Positions 47,561 to 58,234 are shown, counted from the first letter of the stretch. The stretch is DNA of 64,000 nt from Pleurodeles waltl (GCF_031143425.1 NC_090439.1:355006027-355070026), one strand, 5' to 3'. Translations and numbers: made by a program. The notes: a model not told the origin generated them from the sequence alone.

Positions 47561-49459
47561 ATGGCTAGCCGCAGCATAACCGCTCATCAGGTTGTTGGCA
47601 TTCTTTTTGAGTCGTCTTCAGACCATGATTAAGAGACTGGCTCTGCATCTGAGGCAGAGGAGGAAGTGAGAGATTCTGGCAGGGAGTTTTATGTCCGCGG
47701 GGATTCTTCTGATGAGGAAGCCACTCTCAGTGCAGATGAAGGGCCTGTTTTAGAGGAGGACATTGATGTGCCAAGAGTGCAGCAGCCTGGGGCTGAAGGC
47801 TTTCCCATTAGAAGACCTGACACCTGGATTGCCCCAAACATGGAGCAGCCACAGTTTCCTGCATTTACTGGCCTCCCAGGGTGTAGAGTCAATACGGAAA
47901 ACTTTTTGCCTGTCAATTTCTTTCACTTGTTTCTAGACTAGGTATTTTTGGAAGAGATTGTGGAGCAGACTAATTTGTATGCGGAGCAATATTTGAGGGA
48001 CAACGCTGCCAGACTTAGGCCTCAGTCTAGAGCTACTCAGTGGGTTCCCACCAATCTGGAAGAGATGAAAAGTTTTAGGTTTGACTTTTTTGATGGGGTT
48101 GATAGGGAAGCCGTAACAGGCTTCTTATTGGTCTACTAGTCCCTTGATGGCAACGGCTATTTTTCCTGCAACTATGGCACGTAATTGCTATTTGCTTCTT
48201 CTTCGTATGCTGCATTTTATAGACAATGCTTTAGCCTTGTCACGAGATCACTCTGATTGTGACCATCTTTTTAAGATTCGGCCTGTCCTTGATCATTTTT
48301 TAGATCAGCTTTCAGAGGTCTATGTTCCAGGCAAAGAGATAAGTGTGGACAAGTCTTTGGTCCTTTTCAAGGGGCGTTTAGTTTTTAAGCAGTACATTCC
48401 TAGTAAGAGGGCACGGTATGGAATTTAATTGCATAGGCTGTCAGAAAGTAGTATAGGATACATGTATAATTTCAGGGTCTACACTTTTAGGGATTCCAGT
48501 ATTGACCCTCCTAGTTGTCCGCCGACTTTTGGAGTTAGTGAGAAAATTGTGTGGGAACTTGGTAGACAACTGTTTAACAAAGGTACCATTTGTACGTAGA
48601 TGATTTCTACACTGGAGTGCAGTTGTTCAAAGAGTAGTTTAGAGTGGACACTGTTGCTTGTGGCGCAATCCGTTCTAACCGGAAAGGCTATCCAAGGGAG
48701 CTTGTCTGTAAAACACTTGAGAGGGGACAGTGCAGTGCCTCGCGGAATAATGAGCTGCTAGCTCTGAAATTTTCAGACAAGCGGGATGTGTACATGCTAT
48801 CTACCATCCATTATGAGATTACTTCCCCTGTGACTGGGGTCAGGTTGCCAAAGTGCCCAAACCTGCGTGCATTTTGGACTACAATAGGCCAAATGGGTGG
48901 TGTTGATAGAGTAGATCAGAGGTTGGAACCTTACACTGCTCTTCGTAAGTCTTATGTCTGGTACATAAAGTTGGCCCTACATTTATTTCATTTGGCAACT
49001 TTTAATGCTTTTATTGTGTTCAAGGATTGTTCACCTGAGTCAAGGACGAAATTTGTTAAATTTCAGGAGTCAGTGACAGAGAGCCTTATTGTGGTGGAAC
49101 AGGCAAGAGTTCCTAGAGTAGCAGTGGTGGAGGATGTGGCTAGATTGAAAGATCGCCACTTTCCAGATCACATACCTCACACTCTCAAAAAAGACTTGCC
49201 CACTAAGAAATGTAGAGTATGTGCCCGAAGAGGTATCCGGAGGAAGAGCCGGATGTACTGCCACAATTGCCCTTCAAAGCCTGGGCTGTGTGTGGCCGGC
49301 TGTTTCAGAAGTTACCACATGCAGAAAATGTTTGGGAAACACCATGAGCGTAAACTGCCTATTTTATTTTTTGATATGTTCAGTTTCACGTTTGGCATTA
49401 CTGTCATGTATTTAGTTAGAGCTTTTGTGTTTGTAGTTTTGTACTTATTTTATAATTAG
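47561..49459 (+). pseudogene. piggyBac-type transposase, broken
   Basis: Starts MASRSITAHQVVG with an acidic N terminus (SSSDHD, SASEAEEE), then YAEQYLRDNAARLRPQSRAT and WVPTNLEEMKSF. The DDD catalytic aspartates are present: EISVDKSLVLFKGR (48348), HLYVDDFYTGVQLFK (48599) and QMGGVDRVDQ (48905). The C terminus has the cysteine-rich zinc-binding domain, with KKCRVCARRG, then YCHNCPSKPGLC and CFRSYH. Breaks: in-frame stops at 47630 (TAA), 47939 (TAG), 48426 (TAA) and 48635 (TAG); a frame change near 48140 and another near 48583; and a compensating pair about 48837-48895, where the conserved KPACILDYNRP block is read in another frame. The protein cuts and pastes its element at TTAA sites in the nucleus, but this copy is dead. 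Confidence 0.92.
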
Positions 49460-49494
49460 TTAGTGGTTTCTTTGTTGTTTAGAAACAAAACAAA

Positions 49495-49705
49495 GTGATG
49501 GCGGTGTGCGTGGGGTGGCCCTTGGCTGGCGGTGTGGGTGGGGTGGCGCTTGGCTGGCGGTGTGCGTGGGGTGGCGCTTGGGTGGCGGTGTGCGTGGGGT
49601 GTTGCTTGGCTGGCGGTGTGCGTGGGGTGGCGCTTGGCTGGCGGTGTGCTTGGGGTGGCGCTTGGCTGGCGGTGTGCGTGGGGTGGTGCTTGGCTGGCAG
49701 TGCCA
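49495..49705 (+). repeat. 28-bp minisatellite inside element A, about 7.5 units
   Basis: The unit GCTTGGCTGGCGGTGTGCGT followed by GGGGTGGC repeats seven times with single-base changes. As 28 is not a multiple of three and the unit lacks stops, all three plus frames and the minus frames are open here, giving spurious W/V/G-rich and P/T-rich readings. It directly follows the transposase stop. Confidence 0.95.
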
Positions 49706-49740
49706 GCCAAACGTCAGTCCACACACTCCCATCAGCTAGT

Positions 49741-50169
49741 GTGACTGCTGTATCAGGCATGTGGGCGTATGTAAGTGATGAGCCCTTGAGTGGCGCTGTC
49801 TGTCGATGCAAGTGTTGTAATGTCCTGGGCCCGTGGTTGGCGGCGTGAATGGTCTTGTGCATGTCATGTATGAAAGGTGTGTGAATGGACTGTAAAACAG
49901 TTGGTGCCTTGACGCAGCTTTACAGCTCACAAGCTGTGAGTCATTGGTTCTGTTTTTTGGCCTTTCAGTTATGAACAGTGCATTTACTTTTGTGAAATCT
50001 CTTGATAATAACATTTGATCTACTGAACCATCACTCACCCTCTTGCCAAATCCAACCAGTATGTGTGGTAAAAATGACAAAACCTGTTCCGCTGTAATCA
50101 GGCATCGCAGCTCACTTGTGACACGCTAGGTGTCTCAGGTGGGACCCCGATGATGAAGCATGCCACCAA
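49741..50169. other. Element A spacer between minisatellite and right arm
   Basis: No coding or repeat units were recognised. It belongs to element A by position. Confidence 0.5.
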
Positions 50170-51960
50170 CTTGGTTGGTGGGTGAGGGGTCTTTTTCACA
50201 TAACCTAAGTGTGTTTCTTTTCACAATTTTAGTGTTTGGCACATCACAGACGTACGTGGACACATCAAAATGATATATTACAAAACTACCTGTGTTTGGG
50301 AGGGAAGGGGCACCTATGTTTTTGGTGCTGGGTGCGGCCTTCATCTAGGGAAACTTACCAAACCCAGACATTTTTTTAAACTAGACACCCCAAGGAGTCC
50401 AGGGAGGTGTGGCTTGTGTGGATCCCCCATTATTTTCTTACCCAGACTCCTCTGCAAACCTCAAAATTTGCTTTAAAAAGCATATTTTCCTGACTTTTCT
50501 TTGTAGGGTCACCACTCCAGCACAACATTCCTACACCCCAGCGTTCCCCTCAGTCTCCCAAGTAAAATGACACCTCACTTGTGTGGGTCTCCAAAGCAGA
50601 GTCAGCCTAAAGATGTATAAAAGAAGAATAGGTGCTTATCAACTCGCTGTGCTATCCCCTCAATCTCTACAAGTTTTTGGCCTTTTTCTGTTGCAGGCAC
50701 CTGGCCCACCCACACAAGTGAGGTATCATTTTTATCGGGAGACTTGGGTGAACGCTGGGTGGAAGGAACTCTGTGGCTCCTCTCAGATTCCAGAACTTTC
50801 TGTCACCGAAATGTGAGGAAAAAGTGTATTTTTAGCCAAATTCAGATATTTGCAAAGGATTCTGGGTAACAGAACCTGGTGAGAGCCCCACAAGTCACCC
50901 CATCTTAGATTCCCCATGGTCTCTAGTTTTCAAAAATGCACCGGTTTGGTAGGTTTACCTAGGTGCCGGCTGAGCTAGAGGCCAAAATCCACAGGTAGGC
51001 ACTTTGCAGAAAACACCTCTGTTTTCTGTGGAACAATGTGATGTGTCCACGTGGTGTTTTGGGGCATTTCCTGTCGCAGGCACTAGGCCTACCCACACAA
51101 GTGATGTATCATTTTAATCAAGAGACATGGGAGAACGCTGGGTAGAAGGACATTTGTGGCTCCTCTCAGATTCCAGAACTTTCGGTCACCGAAATGTGAG
51201 GAAAAAGTGTTTTTTAGCCACATTTAGAGGTTTGCAAAGGATTCTGGGTAACAGAACCTGGCGAGAGCCCCACAAGTCACCCCATCTTGGATTACCATAG
51301 GTCTCTAGTTTTAAAAAATGCAGAGGTTTGGTAGGTTTCCCTACGTACCGGCTGAGCTAGAGGCCAAAATCCACAGGTAGGCACTTTGCAAAAAACACCT
51401 CTGTTTTCTATGGAAAAATGTGATGTGTCCACATTGTGTTTTGGGGCATTTCCTGTTGCGGGCACTAGGTCAACTCACACAAGTGAGGTATCATTTTTAT
51501 CGGGAGACTTGAGGGAACGCTGGGTGGAAGGAAATTTGTGGCTCCTCTCAGATTCCAGAACTTTCTGTCACCGAAATGTGAGGAAAAAGTGTTTTTTTTT
51601 GCCAAATGTTGAGGTTTGCAAAGGATTCTGGGTAACAGAACCTGGTGAGAGCCCCACAAGTCACTCCATCTTGGATTCCCCTAGGTCTCTAGTTTTCAAA
51701 AATGCACTGGTTTTGGTAGTTTTCCCTAGGTGCCGGCTGAACTAGAGGCAAGAATCCACAGGTAGGCACTTTGCAAAAAACACCTCTGTTTTCTTTGGGA
51801 AAATGTGATGTGTCCAAGTTGTGTTTTGGGGTATTTCCTGTCGCATGCGCTAGACCTACCCACACAAGTGAGGTACCATTTTTATCGGGAGACTTGGGGG
51901 AACATAGAATAGCAAAGTGGTATTGCCCCTTGTCTTTCTCTACATTTTTTCCTTCCAAAT
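50170..51960 (+). repeat. Right-arm repeat array of element A, one unit inverted
   Basis: TCTGGGTAACAGAACCTGG occurs at 50861, 51243 and 51627, a period of 382 and 384. The unit carries CCCACACAAGTGAGGTATCA, GAACGCTGGGTGGAAGGA and GCCGGCTGAGCTAGAGGC. The first unit (about 50280-50590) is in the opposite orientation: it reads AGGGAAACTTACCAAACCCA, then TTACCCAGACTCCTCTGC. Copy B has the same arrangement (inverted proximal unit, direct distal units), so it is an inherited feature of the family. Confidence 0.88.
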
Positions 51961-52876
51961 ATAAGAGAGTGTGTAAAAAAGACATCTATATGAGAAATGC
52001 CCTGTAATTCACATGCTAGTATGGGCACCCCGGAATTCAGAGATGTGCAAATAACCACTGCTCCTCAACACCTTATCTTGTGCCCATTTTGGAAATACAT
52101 AGGTTTTCTTTTCTGGGTAACTAGGTTTCTTGATGAACCTACAAGCCCTATATATCCCCGCAACCTGAGGAGTCCAGCAGACTTAACTGTATATTGCTTT
52201 AAAAAATCTGTCATCGAAGGAAAAAGTTACAGAGTAAAACGTAGAGAAAAATGGCAGGTTTTTCTTACCTCAATTTCAATATTTTTGTGTTTCAGTTGTT
52301 ATTTTCTGTAGTAAACCCTTGTAGGATCTACACAAATTACCCATTGCTGAATTCAGACTTTTGTCTACTTTTCAGAACTTTTCAGGTTTCTGGGATTCAG
52401 CATTGGTTTCACACCCATTTCTGTCACAGACTGGAAGGAGGCTGAAAGCACAAAAAATTGTAAAAATGGGGTATGTCCCAGTAAAATGCCAAAATTGTGT
52501 TGAAAAATTGGGCTTTCTGATTCAAGTCTGCCTGTTCCTGAAAGCTGGGAAACTGGTGATTTTAGCACTGCAACACTTTGTTGATGCCATTTTCAGGGAA
52601 AAAACACAAGCCTTCTTCTGCAGCCCTTTTTTCCCATTTTTGTTTTTAAAATAAACAAAACTTTCACTGTATTTTGGCTAATTTCTTGGCCTCCTTCAGG
52701 GAAACCCACAAAGTCTGGGTACATCTAGAATCCGTAGGATGTTGCAAAAATAGGACGCAAATTTGGCGTGGGTAGCTTATGTGGACAAAAAGTTATAAGG
52801 GCCTAAGCGCGCCCTGCCCTAAATAGCCAAAAAAAGGCCTGGCACCTGAGGGGGTAAAGGCCTGGCAGCGAAGGGG
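51961..52876 (+). repeat. Unique right end of element A
   Basis: This 0.9-kb stretch aligns along its length with the reverse complement of 38437-39440 in copy B: shared phrases include GCAAATAACCACTG, TGTAATTCACATGCTA, CCTGTTCCTGAAAGCTGGGA and GCATTGGTTTCACACCCATTT. It ends GGCACCTGAGGGGGTAAAGG and then AAGGGG before TTAA. Two GGCCTGGCA motifs near the end (52836 and 52858) may be internal transposase binding repeats (inference). Confidence 0.8.
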
Positions 52877-52904
52877 TTAATTAATTTAATATATACTATA
52901 TATT

Positions 52905-53427
52905 GGCCCTCATTACGAGTGTGGAAGTCTTTAGATCGCGACATTCAGGGTGGCGGTCAGGACCACCGCTGTTGCGTCGCTCTGACCGGCACATTAAAAC
53001 CCTGGCGGTCAGACCACCAGAGAATCGCCAGCACTGCCAGGATCCATGATCCCAGCAGCCTGCCGGTGGCTGAGATCATAATCCGCCGATTACGACCTTG
53101 TTCTCCGCCAGTCTTTTCATGGTGGAAAACAGGTGAAGGAGGCATGGGTAGTGCCTCCTGCTTGGGCAGTGCAGGGGCCCCACCACCAAGCACCGTCACA
53201 ATGTTCAGACAGTCACCATTGCAAGCCCTTGGGGCTACAGCATTGCCGCCGGCTCAATTACGAGCCAGAGACAATGCTGTAGCCTTTTTCCCGCTAGGCT
53301 GTGGGGTGGAAACTGAGGTTTCCGTCCACCCACCTAGTGGGAAACTCCTAGTAACTCCAGCGGGGTGGTCGCCACCAAGGAGGCAGCCACCCTGTCGGGA
53401 GTTTGGCAGACGGGCTTAATTAGGGCC
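52905..53427 (-). mobile_element. Harbinger-type MITE, minus orientation
   Basis: Ends GGCCCTCATTACGAG and CTTAATTAGGGCC are inverted repeats. It is the opposite-orientation copy of the family at 10937-11483 (see there for shared phrases). The flanks ATT and TCT do not form a clean duplication. It sits only 24 bases outside the right TTAA of element A. Confidence 0.72.
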
Positions 53428-53479
53428 TCTATGTTAATTTTAGGTATTAGTAATATTATAATAATTGTTTTATACTTAT

Positions 53480-54290
53480 TTAGTATAGTGTGTAATTTTT
53501 AATGCGTAAATAATTTTTATAACATAGTTCATAATTAATAAAATATTGGCAGGTTACTGGTTTTGAAGGGGCATAGGTTGTGAAGTTATTTAAATAACAT
53601 TATGAATTGTTGTTTTTTATTTTACATTATTTGATGTTATTTATATATGTAGTTGGTAATTGAAAAATATGTAAATGAGTTCAATGATTAATTATCAGAA
53701 ATCTTTAAGCATATTTTGCGACTGAATGTGTAAGCGTAATGTTCTATCATTTAATTACTAATTTATAATTTAATATTGTGTTTTGGGGTTTGCAGACGAA
53801 TAGGGTGGGTAGCTTTATAAATTCTATTTTTTGTTGTTTTTTTCAGACGTTATTTTTTTGTTAAATAATTGTTCATTATGTAAATTATTTCAACTTTTTT
53901 TATTGTAGCAATTTATTGTATCTTAACTCGTTTATATAAGTGTACATAATATTAACATTTTTAGAATGACTGCTATATTAATATTTTTTTAATTTTATGT
54001 GTTTTATTTCATAACTGTTTAATTAAATACTGTTTTACCTATATTTCAGTATGTCTTTATGTAGTGTGGAAGCAAGTGCATTTGTTTTAGATGTATTATT
54101 TGTAATTGTTTAATTATTTTAGTATTAATAAATGCATTTTTAATCATGTTTAATTTTATTTATTTACAATACATATATTTTATGTTTTAATGTTTTAAAT
54201 ATGGTTTAATATTTTATGTTTTTGGATAGTTAAATATTTGCTTTTACAAATGATTAAGGATTAAAATTGTTATATCCAACCCTTCCTATG
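53480..54290. other. Very AT-rich unassigned sequence
   Basis: Dominated by T-rich words such as TTTAATATTT and TTATTTTA. No gene, no ordered repeat. Confidence 0.45.
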
Positions 54291-54535
54291 TCCAACACTT
54301 TACTTGATTCTGCTTACTCTGCAGAAGAATAGTAAATCTTATCCATTCAAAGCTCAATCCTTTCCCTACTGTTCCTGAGATTGGAGAAGCGATTGTAAAT
54401 TTAACTCTTCCAACACTTTCCCTACTGTTGTTTAGATTGTAGCATGAATAAAAAATACAATCCCTTCAAAATCCAGCACTTTCTCTACTGTTGTTTAGAT
54501 TGGAGTGGGAATAGTAATTCAAGTCTGAAAGCCCA
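54291..54535 (+). repeat. Tandem repeat, four units of about 61 bp
   Basis: Units start near 54291, 54352, 54409 and 54472, each beginning TCCAxCACTTTCCCTACTGTTG and containing TTTAGATTGGAG, then GAATAGTAA. They are diverged (the first is the worst). Confidence 0.8.
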
Positions 54536-54876
54536 GTATGACTTTCTGTTACCACAATACAACTTGTGGAATTATGCTCAGATTCACCATTTCAGGAGGA
54601 ATACAAAAAGAGAGAGATGATCCCAAGGAAAATACCAGCAGCATCCAACAATCTTGCACCCTACACCAGCCCTCAAAAGCACTTTTTGCAACCATAAATA
54701 TTTCATTTCAATGTTTCTCTCCTCACTGGGAATCCTGCTCAGTGCATCAAGAGCCATAGATGTTTTGTCAGATGCAGCCTCATCTCTTGGTATTGATTTT
54801 CTCTCTTTCCTGAAGACTAATATCCCTTACTGACGTCATTCCCGTGTGGTTCCACAATGCACTACTAAAGAACTTA

Positions 54877-55407
54877 GAGGCTGATATATATATTGGTGGA
54901 TGGAGTAATCACCTTCGCCATGGCGTGGTACTTTACGCCCACCATGGCAAGGGTACTCTTACCTCCATATTTAGAGATGTTAAAAGCCCCTAAAGACATC
55001 CCTTGCCTTGTCACAGCAGTTCCTAGAAATATACCGTATGTATGACAGATGGCAGGATCAATATGACGGAGCTGCAAGTCAAATTTACAACATTTTTTAT
55101 TTTCAAAAAGAAAATCACAAAGCATAATTTTCTTTTTTCAGAATAAAAAATAAAACGAGGCACCAATAGGGCATTGAGCACTTTTCAATGTCCTTTACTA
55201 CCAGGTTTTTATATATAGCCAACCTGTAGACGGCCCTTACTCTGTCAGAAGGGCGTGACCACAACACAGAAAGAGTAGTTCTTACCGCTGTCAAAAATAT
55301 AGTCCACCTGGTTCTATATTAGGTGGGCAGACCATCTTATTGGTGGGGAGGGAACTCTGTTGTCATTGTGACGAAGTTCCCTCTCCGCCAACAGTTAAAT
55401 CAGACCC
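54877..55407. mobile_element. 531-bp Harbinger-type MITE with TTA duplication
   Basis: The left end GAGGCTGATATATATATTGG and the reverse complement of the right end (GGGTCTGATTTAACTGTTGG) are similar, and TTA flanks both sides (54874-54876, 55408-55410). The terminus GGGTCTGATTTA is shared with the 161-bp MITE at 1160-1320. No coding. Confidence 0.65.
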
Positions 55408-55410
55408 TTA

Positions 55411-56228
55411 ATTATTTTTCTAAGATTCTCACCATCATCATTGACTTTCTAGCAAATAGTTGGCCCTTGTGAGTATTTAACTGAATGATCAAACTTAATT
55501 TTCACATATTTTGGATCTTATTGTTTTGGCTATTTTCAATGTTTGTAAATCTTGATTTAGACTCTCAAGATACTTTTAGGATAGCAGTGTTTTGCTTCTA
55601 TGATATTCTCTCACCCAGATGTGTGGGAGCTTATCAAAAACACAAATCAAGCCTTTGGCTTCTTTCACACTTGTTGCGTGTCAGCTGGATTCCTTACAGT
55701 CATTATATCCCAGTGCATCATCTTGCACACAGTTTGTAATGCTAGCCTACATTTCCCAGTCCTCAGACTAGGCACTTCCCAATAAAATATTAGTGAGGAA
55801 AGTAAGTTCTTAGTCTGAAGCATAAAAATTATACTTTTCTTGAAACTAGCACACATTTTACAGAATTATGGAATCCTCGAGTTTTTTAATGAAAGGAATG
55901 ATCACAAAAAAAATCTTGAGGAGTTTGGCAAAATCTACATTAGTTTCTGCAATAACTGGTGTATCTTAGATACACAGCCCTTCCTCTAGACAGGACTTCA
56001 CAACAGTCTGGAAAAAGGATTTCATCTGGTAAAAAAATGAATGGACTTTTAGTTATGTTTCTTACTCGACCTTCTTCGGGCACTGTTGCTAAGATGTGCC
56101 AGATACTAGGATCAGGTTATGGTTCCCTAGAAGTAAAATTAGGGTGCATTCCATTTGGTTTGCTCTAACGTAAATCTTTCTGATCTACAGACATAGTGCA
56201 CTCTTTCGTTTTCCAAACAAAAGAAAAC
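55411..56228. other. Unassigned intron 1 sequence
   Basis: No gene or repeat was recognised. Confidence 0.35.
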
Positions 56229-56252
56229 TTTTTTTTTTTTTTTTTTTTTTTT
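56229..56252. repeat. T24 run
   Basis: A homopolymer of about 24 T. On the minus strand this is a poly-A stretch and could mark the 3' end of a retroposed sequence, but no body was identified. Confidence 0.9.
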
Positions 56253-56780
56253 ACAAAAACTAACCTCCAAAAGTGGGTTTTTGTTTCTGTAAAACAAAAA
56301 ACTATTGGCCTTGACTCACTGGGAGATTTCTCTCAGGGTCTCGGACCATTTTTTTTTCTCCTCGAGATTGCCAAGAGGGTGGACGATCTGACATACTTAC
56401 ACTGAGGGTTACAAGTCAGTTGGGCTATTGGTGTTAGGTTTTAGCAGGCACAGACACAGTCTCTAATATTAATGTACTTTTAAATAGTCCCTAATGCTTA
56501 GTGTCACTATGGCCTAATTTATTGGTACTCGTTTTATTGACTACAAAAATAATCACTTATTCATGTTGAGAGTCAAACTTATGAACTGCCCTTGTATCCA
56601 TACTTCAGAATTAAGAAAATACAGCATTTCCTACTGTGGGAAGATGCTGCCAGTCTACCCAGCTCTTATATGAAGGCGAGAAAAGCACCATTCTGGGTCA
56701 GACAGTGATACCAATATTTGACATTCAGCTGAGGGTTTAATAATTCCAACCTTTCACCATTCCCCATGTCATTTTTGGTC

Positions 56781-56823
56781 CTGATGAGACCCTAGTATCC
56801 AGCATGATGGTCGAAACGCCGTC
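56781..56823 (+). ncRNA. Hammerhead-ribozyme-like core
   Basis: CTGATGA (56781-56787) is followed by GACC, a 17-base loop, GGTC (stem II, 4 bp), GAAA (56813-56816), a CGCC and GTC. This is the strict type-I order: CUGAUGA, stem II, GAAA, a minimal stem III (ACG / CGT, single-base loop) and the cleavage triplet GUC. Minimal stem III hammerheads are known from Penelope-like elements and amphibian satellite repeats. Stem I (before CTGATGA and after GTC) does not pair well here (TTTTTGGTC against AACACAATA), so the copy may be inactive. The flanking TTTGATT and AATCAAA can pair with each other. Confidence 0.45.
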
Positions 56824-57830
56824 AACACAATAATCAAATAAGACCGCTTTGATTACGTTTTGAATTATCAATCATTGTATCGAAAAGAATACTTTATAAC
56901 TTAATAAAAGGCTGTCTTTGTGAGATACACCAAAGATCACAGAACTATAAGCAATTTCTTTATTGCTTTATGGTGTGGTGTCTCGTTCCTCACTTGGGGA
57001 TCAATTTTTCAAATGTCACTCTTTGTTTATTTTCATCAAGTATGATTATAAAAATGATTCACCATTATATACTGATGCAGCTTTCAAAACATTAAAAACA
57101 CGTTTTTCACATATATATTGGTATTGGATTCAGTGGAGTTTTTTTTAAAGATTCTAGACAGATGAGTTCCGTCTTCATTTACAATTGTTTTGTATAAGTT
57201 AACCATTAACAAGGTTTTTCTGCTATAATATTGAATTTGATTGAAAATTACTTTCACTTGGATATGTGTTTTGCTATAATTATACCCAGGTTTAGGTGGA
57301 CATTCTGGGTTGCTCTTGTATTTGTTTAGTGTCATTCACAAAAAAGGCATTTTTGACAGATGTAATTTAAGTGTCATGGCGCAAAAGCCAGCTGGTGGTT
57401 TCTAGAAAGACATTTGTACTCAAGAGGCACCCTCCAGTAGAAATGTCTAAGCACAAAGGCATAATATGTGTAACTTCACGAAAAATGCAAGTTATGTGTG
57501 GGATTATCAAGAGAGATTGCGCTTTCGAATTTAGTTTCGTTTGGAAATGGGCTTTCATACAAAGCCAGTTCCTCTAGTTTAGTTTGTCTGGAAGTTTGTG
57601 ACGCTTCGTCCTTTTACACCCCTGTGCGTATATTATCTGGGAGTCTCCGCTTCAAAATGAAAAGCATTCTTTGAGCTACTAGCGCATCAACTTTCAGAAC
57701 ACTTTTTTGTTAAAACTGATAAATACTGTCACTTCAAGGGATATGTCATATACTGACCCATACTTTGGAACATTCATCGTTTAACAACACAGACTCATCC
57801 TGTGTCTATTTTAACGAATCTTGTTCTTAC
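56824..57830. other. Intron 1 sequence next to exon 1
   Basis: On the minus strand intron 1 starts at 57830 with GTAAGAAC. The first 150 bases after the hammerhead-like core may be part of the same mobile element (AATAAAAGG at 56904). No gene. Confidence 0.4.
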
Positions 57831-57933
57831 CTTCAAAAGACGTTGCCGACAGGGCATTGAAGAACACCATGCAGACAAAGGATATGAACGAGAGAACAAT
57901 GAGCGCGATGAGGTAGACGTTCCCAGCAGCCAT
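57831..57933 (-). CDS. Exon 1 of the multi-pass membrane protein gene
   Basis: The start codon at 57933-57931 has a strong context (A at -3, G at +4). The exon reads MAAGNVYLIALIVLSF, then ISFVCMVFFNALSATSFE, and leaves one G before the donor GAAG/GTAAGA. The 34 residues form one long hydrophobic segment, a signal anchor or first membrane helix; an NALS-type end before a short loop is typical of the family. Upstream sequence (57934-58060) is moderately GC-rich, with no other in-frame start that is better placed, and is likely 5' untranslated sequence. Joining to exon 2 gives FEG-LYLSS in frame. No stop. The promoter cannot be recognised. Confidence 0.82.
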
Positions 57934-58060
57934 AATGTGAAAGCCCTGAGCAGAAAAAACAGCGCGATCTCTGAGGCTTCAGGGGCTCCTATGAAGGCAA
58001 TTAACCCGGCCCATTAATGCAGCTGGCTTTTAAGCACTCGGAATGCTCCGCGGGCTCTTA
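57934..58060 (-). promoter_or_regulatory. Putative 5' untranslated/promoter-proximal region
   Basis: Minus-strand sequence upstream of the start codon, including CATTAATGGGCCGGGTTAATTG and AGATCGCGCTG. It is richer in CpG than its surroundings. No TATA box, Inr or CpG island can be claimed; the transcription start is unknown. Confidence 0.3.
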
Positions 58061-58234
58061 TCTAGAGACTTTGTCCTCCAAAACTAACTAGGCGACTGCT
58101 TATGAAATTTCATTACAAACGGTGCACATGTCGAAGTGCTGGAGATTATACAAGCAACTTGCATAATTCACCTTTGAAAGAAAACTGGTGCTTTACACCA
58201 GTGGCATTGATGAAAATTCTGGACAGGACTGTAA

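Larger units (their letters stand above)
45852..52876 (+). mobile_element. Complete piggyBac element A, 7,025 bp
   Basis: The element is flanked by TTAA on both sides (45848-45851, 52877-52880), the piggyBac target. The left tip CTCCCAGGGTGCC and the inverted right tip CCCCTTCGCTGCCAGG share only TGCC plus single bases, so the inverted termini are poor. Order: a hairpin (45870-45925), a 1.1-kb array of hairpin-bearing units, the transposase (47561-49459), a 28-bp minisatellite, a right arm with 382-384 bp units, and a unique right end. At 7 kb it is far larger than typical piggyBac elements (2-3 kb), because of the arms. The transposase is broken, so the copy can only have moved with help. 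Confidence 0.85.
12769..57933 (-). other. Split host gene span (exons 1-3, introns 21.3 and 23.5 kb)
   Basis: Three minus-strand coding exons with consensus splice sites join in phase: exon 1 leaves one base, exon 2 supplies two and leaves two, exon 3 supplies one. The joined reading is about 120 residues without a stop. Intron 1 runs 57830-36538 and intron 2 36392-12883. Intron lengths above 20 kb filled with transposon relics fit a giant amphibian genome. Exon 3 ends in phase 2 with a good donor, so more exons must lie to the left. I did not find them between 1 and 12768, so they are probably outside the window. All other features between these borders are intronic with respect to this gene. 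Confidence 0.75.

Noticed and set aside
49479..49862. Overlapping readings on both strands (P/T/H-rich and W/G/V-rich)
   Set aside because: Produced by the 28-bp minisatellite, whose unit has no stop in any frame.
52919..53419. 166-codon plus-strand open reading
   Set aside because: It covers almost exactly the Harbinger-type MITE at 52905-53427, which has no coding function.
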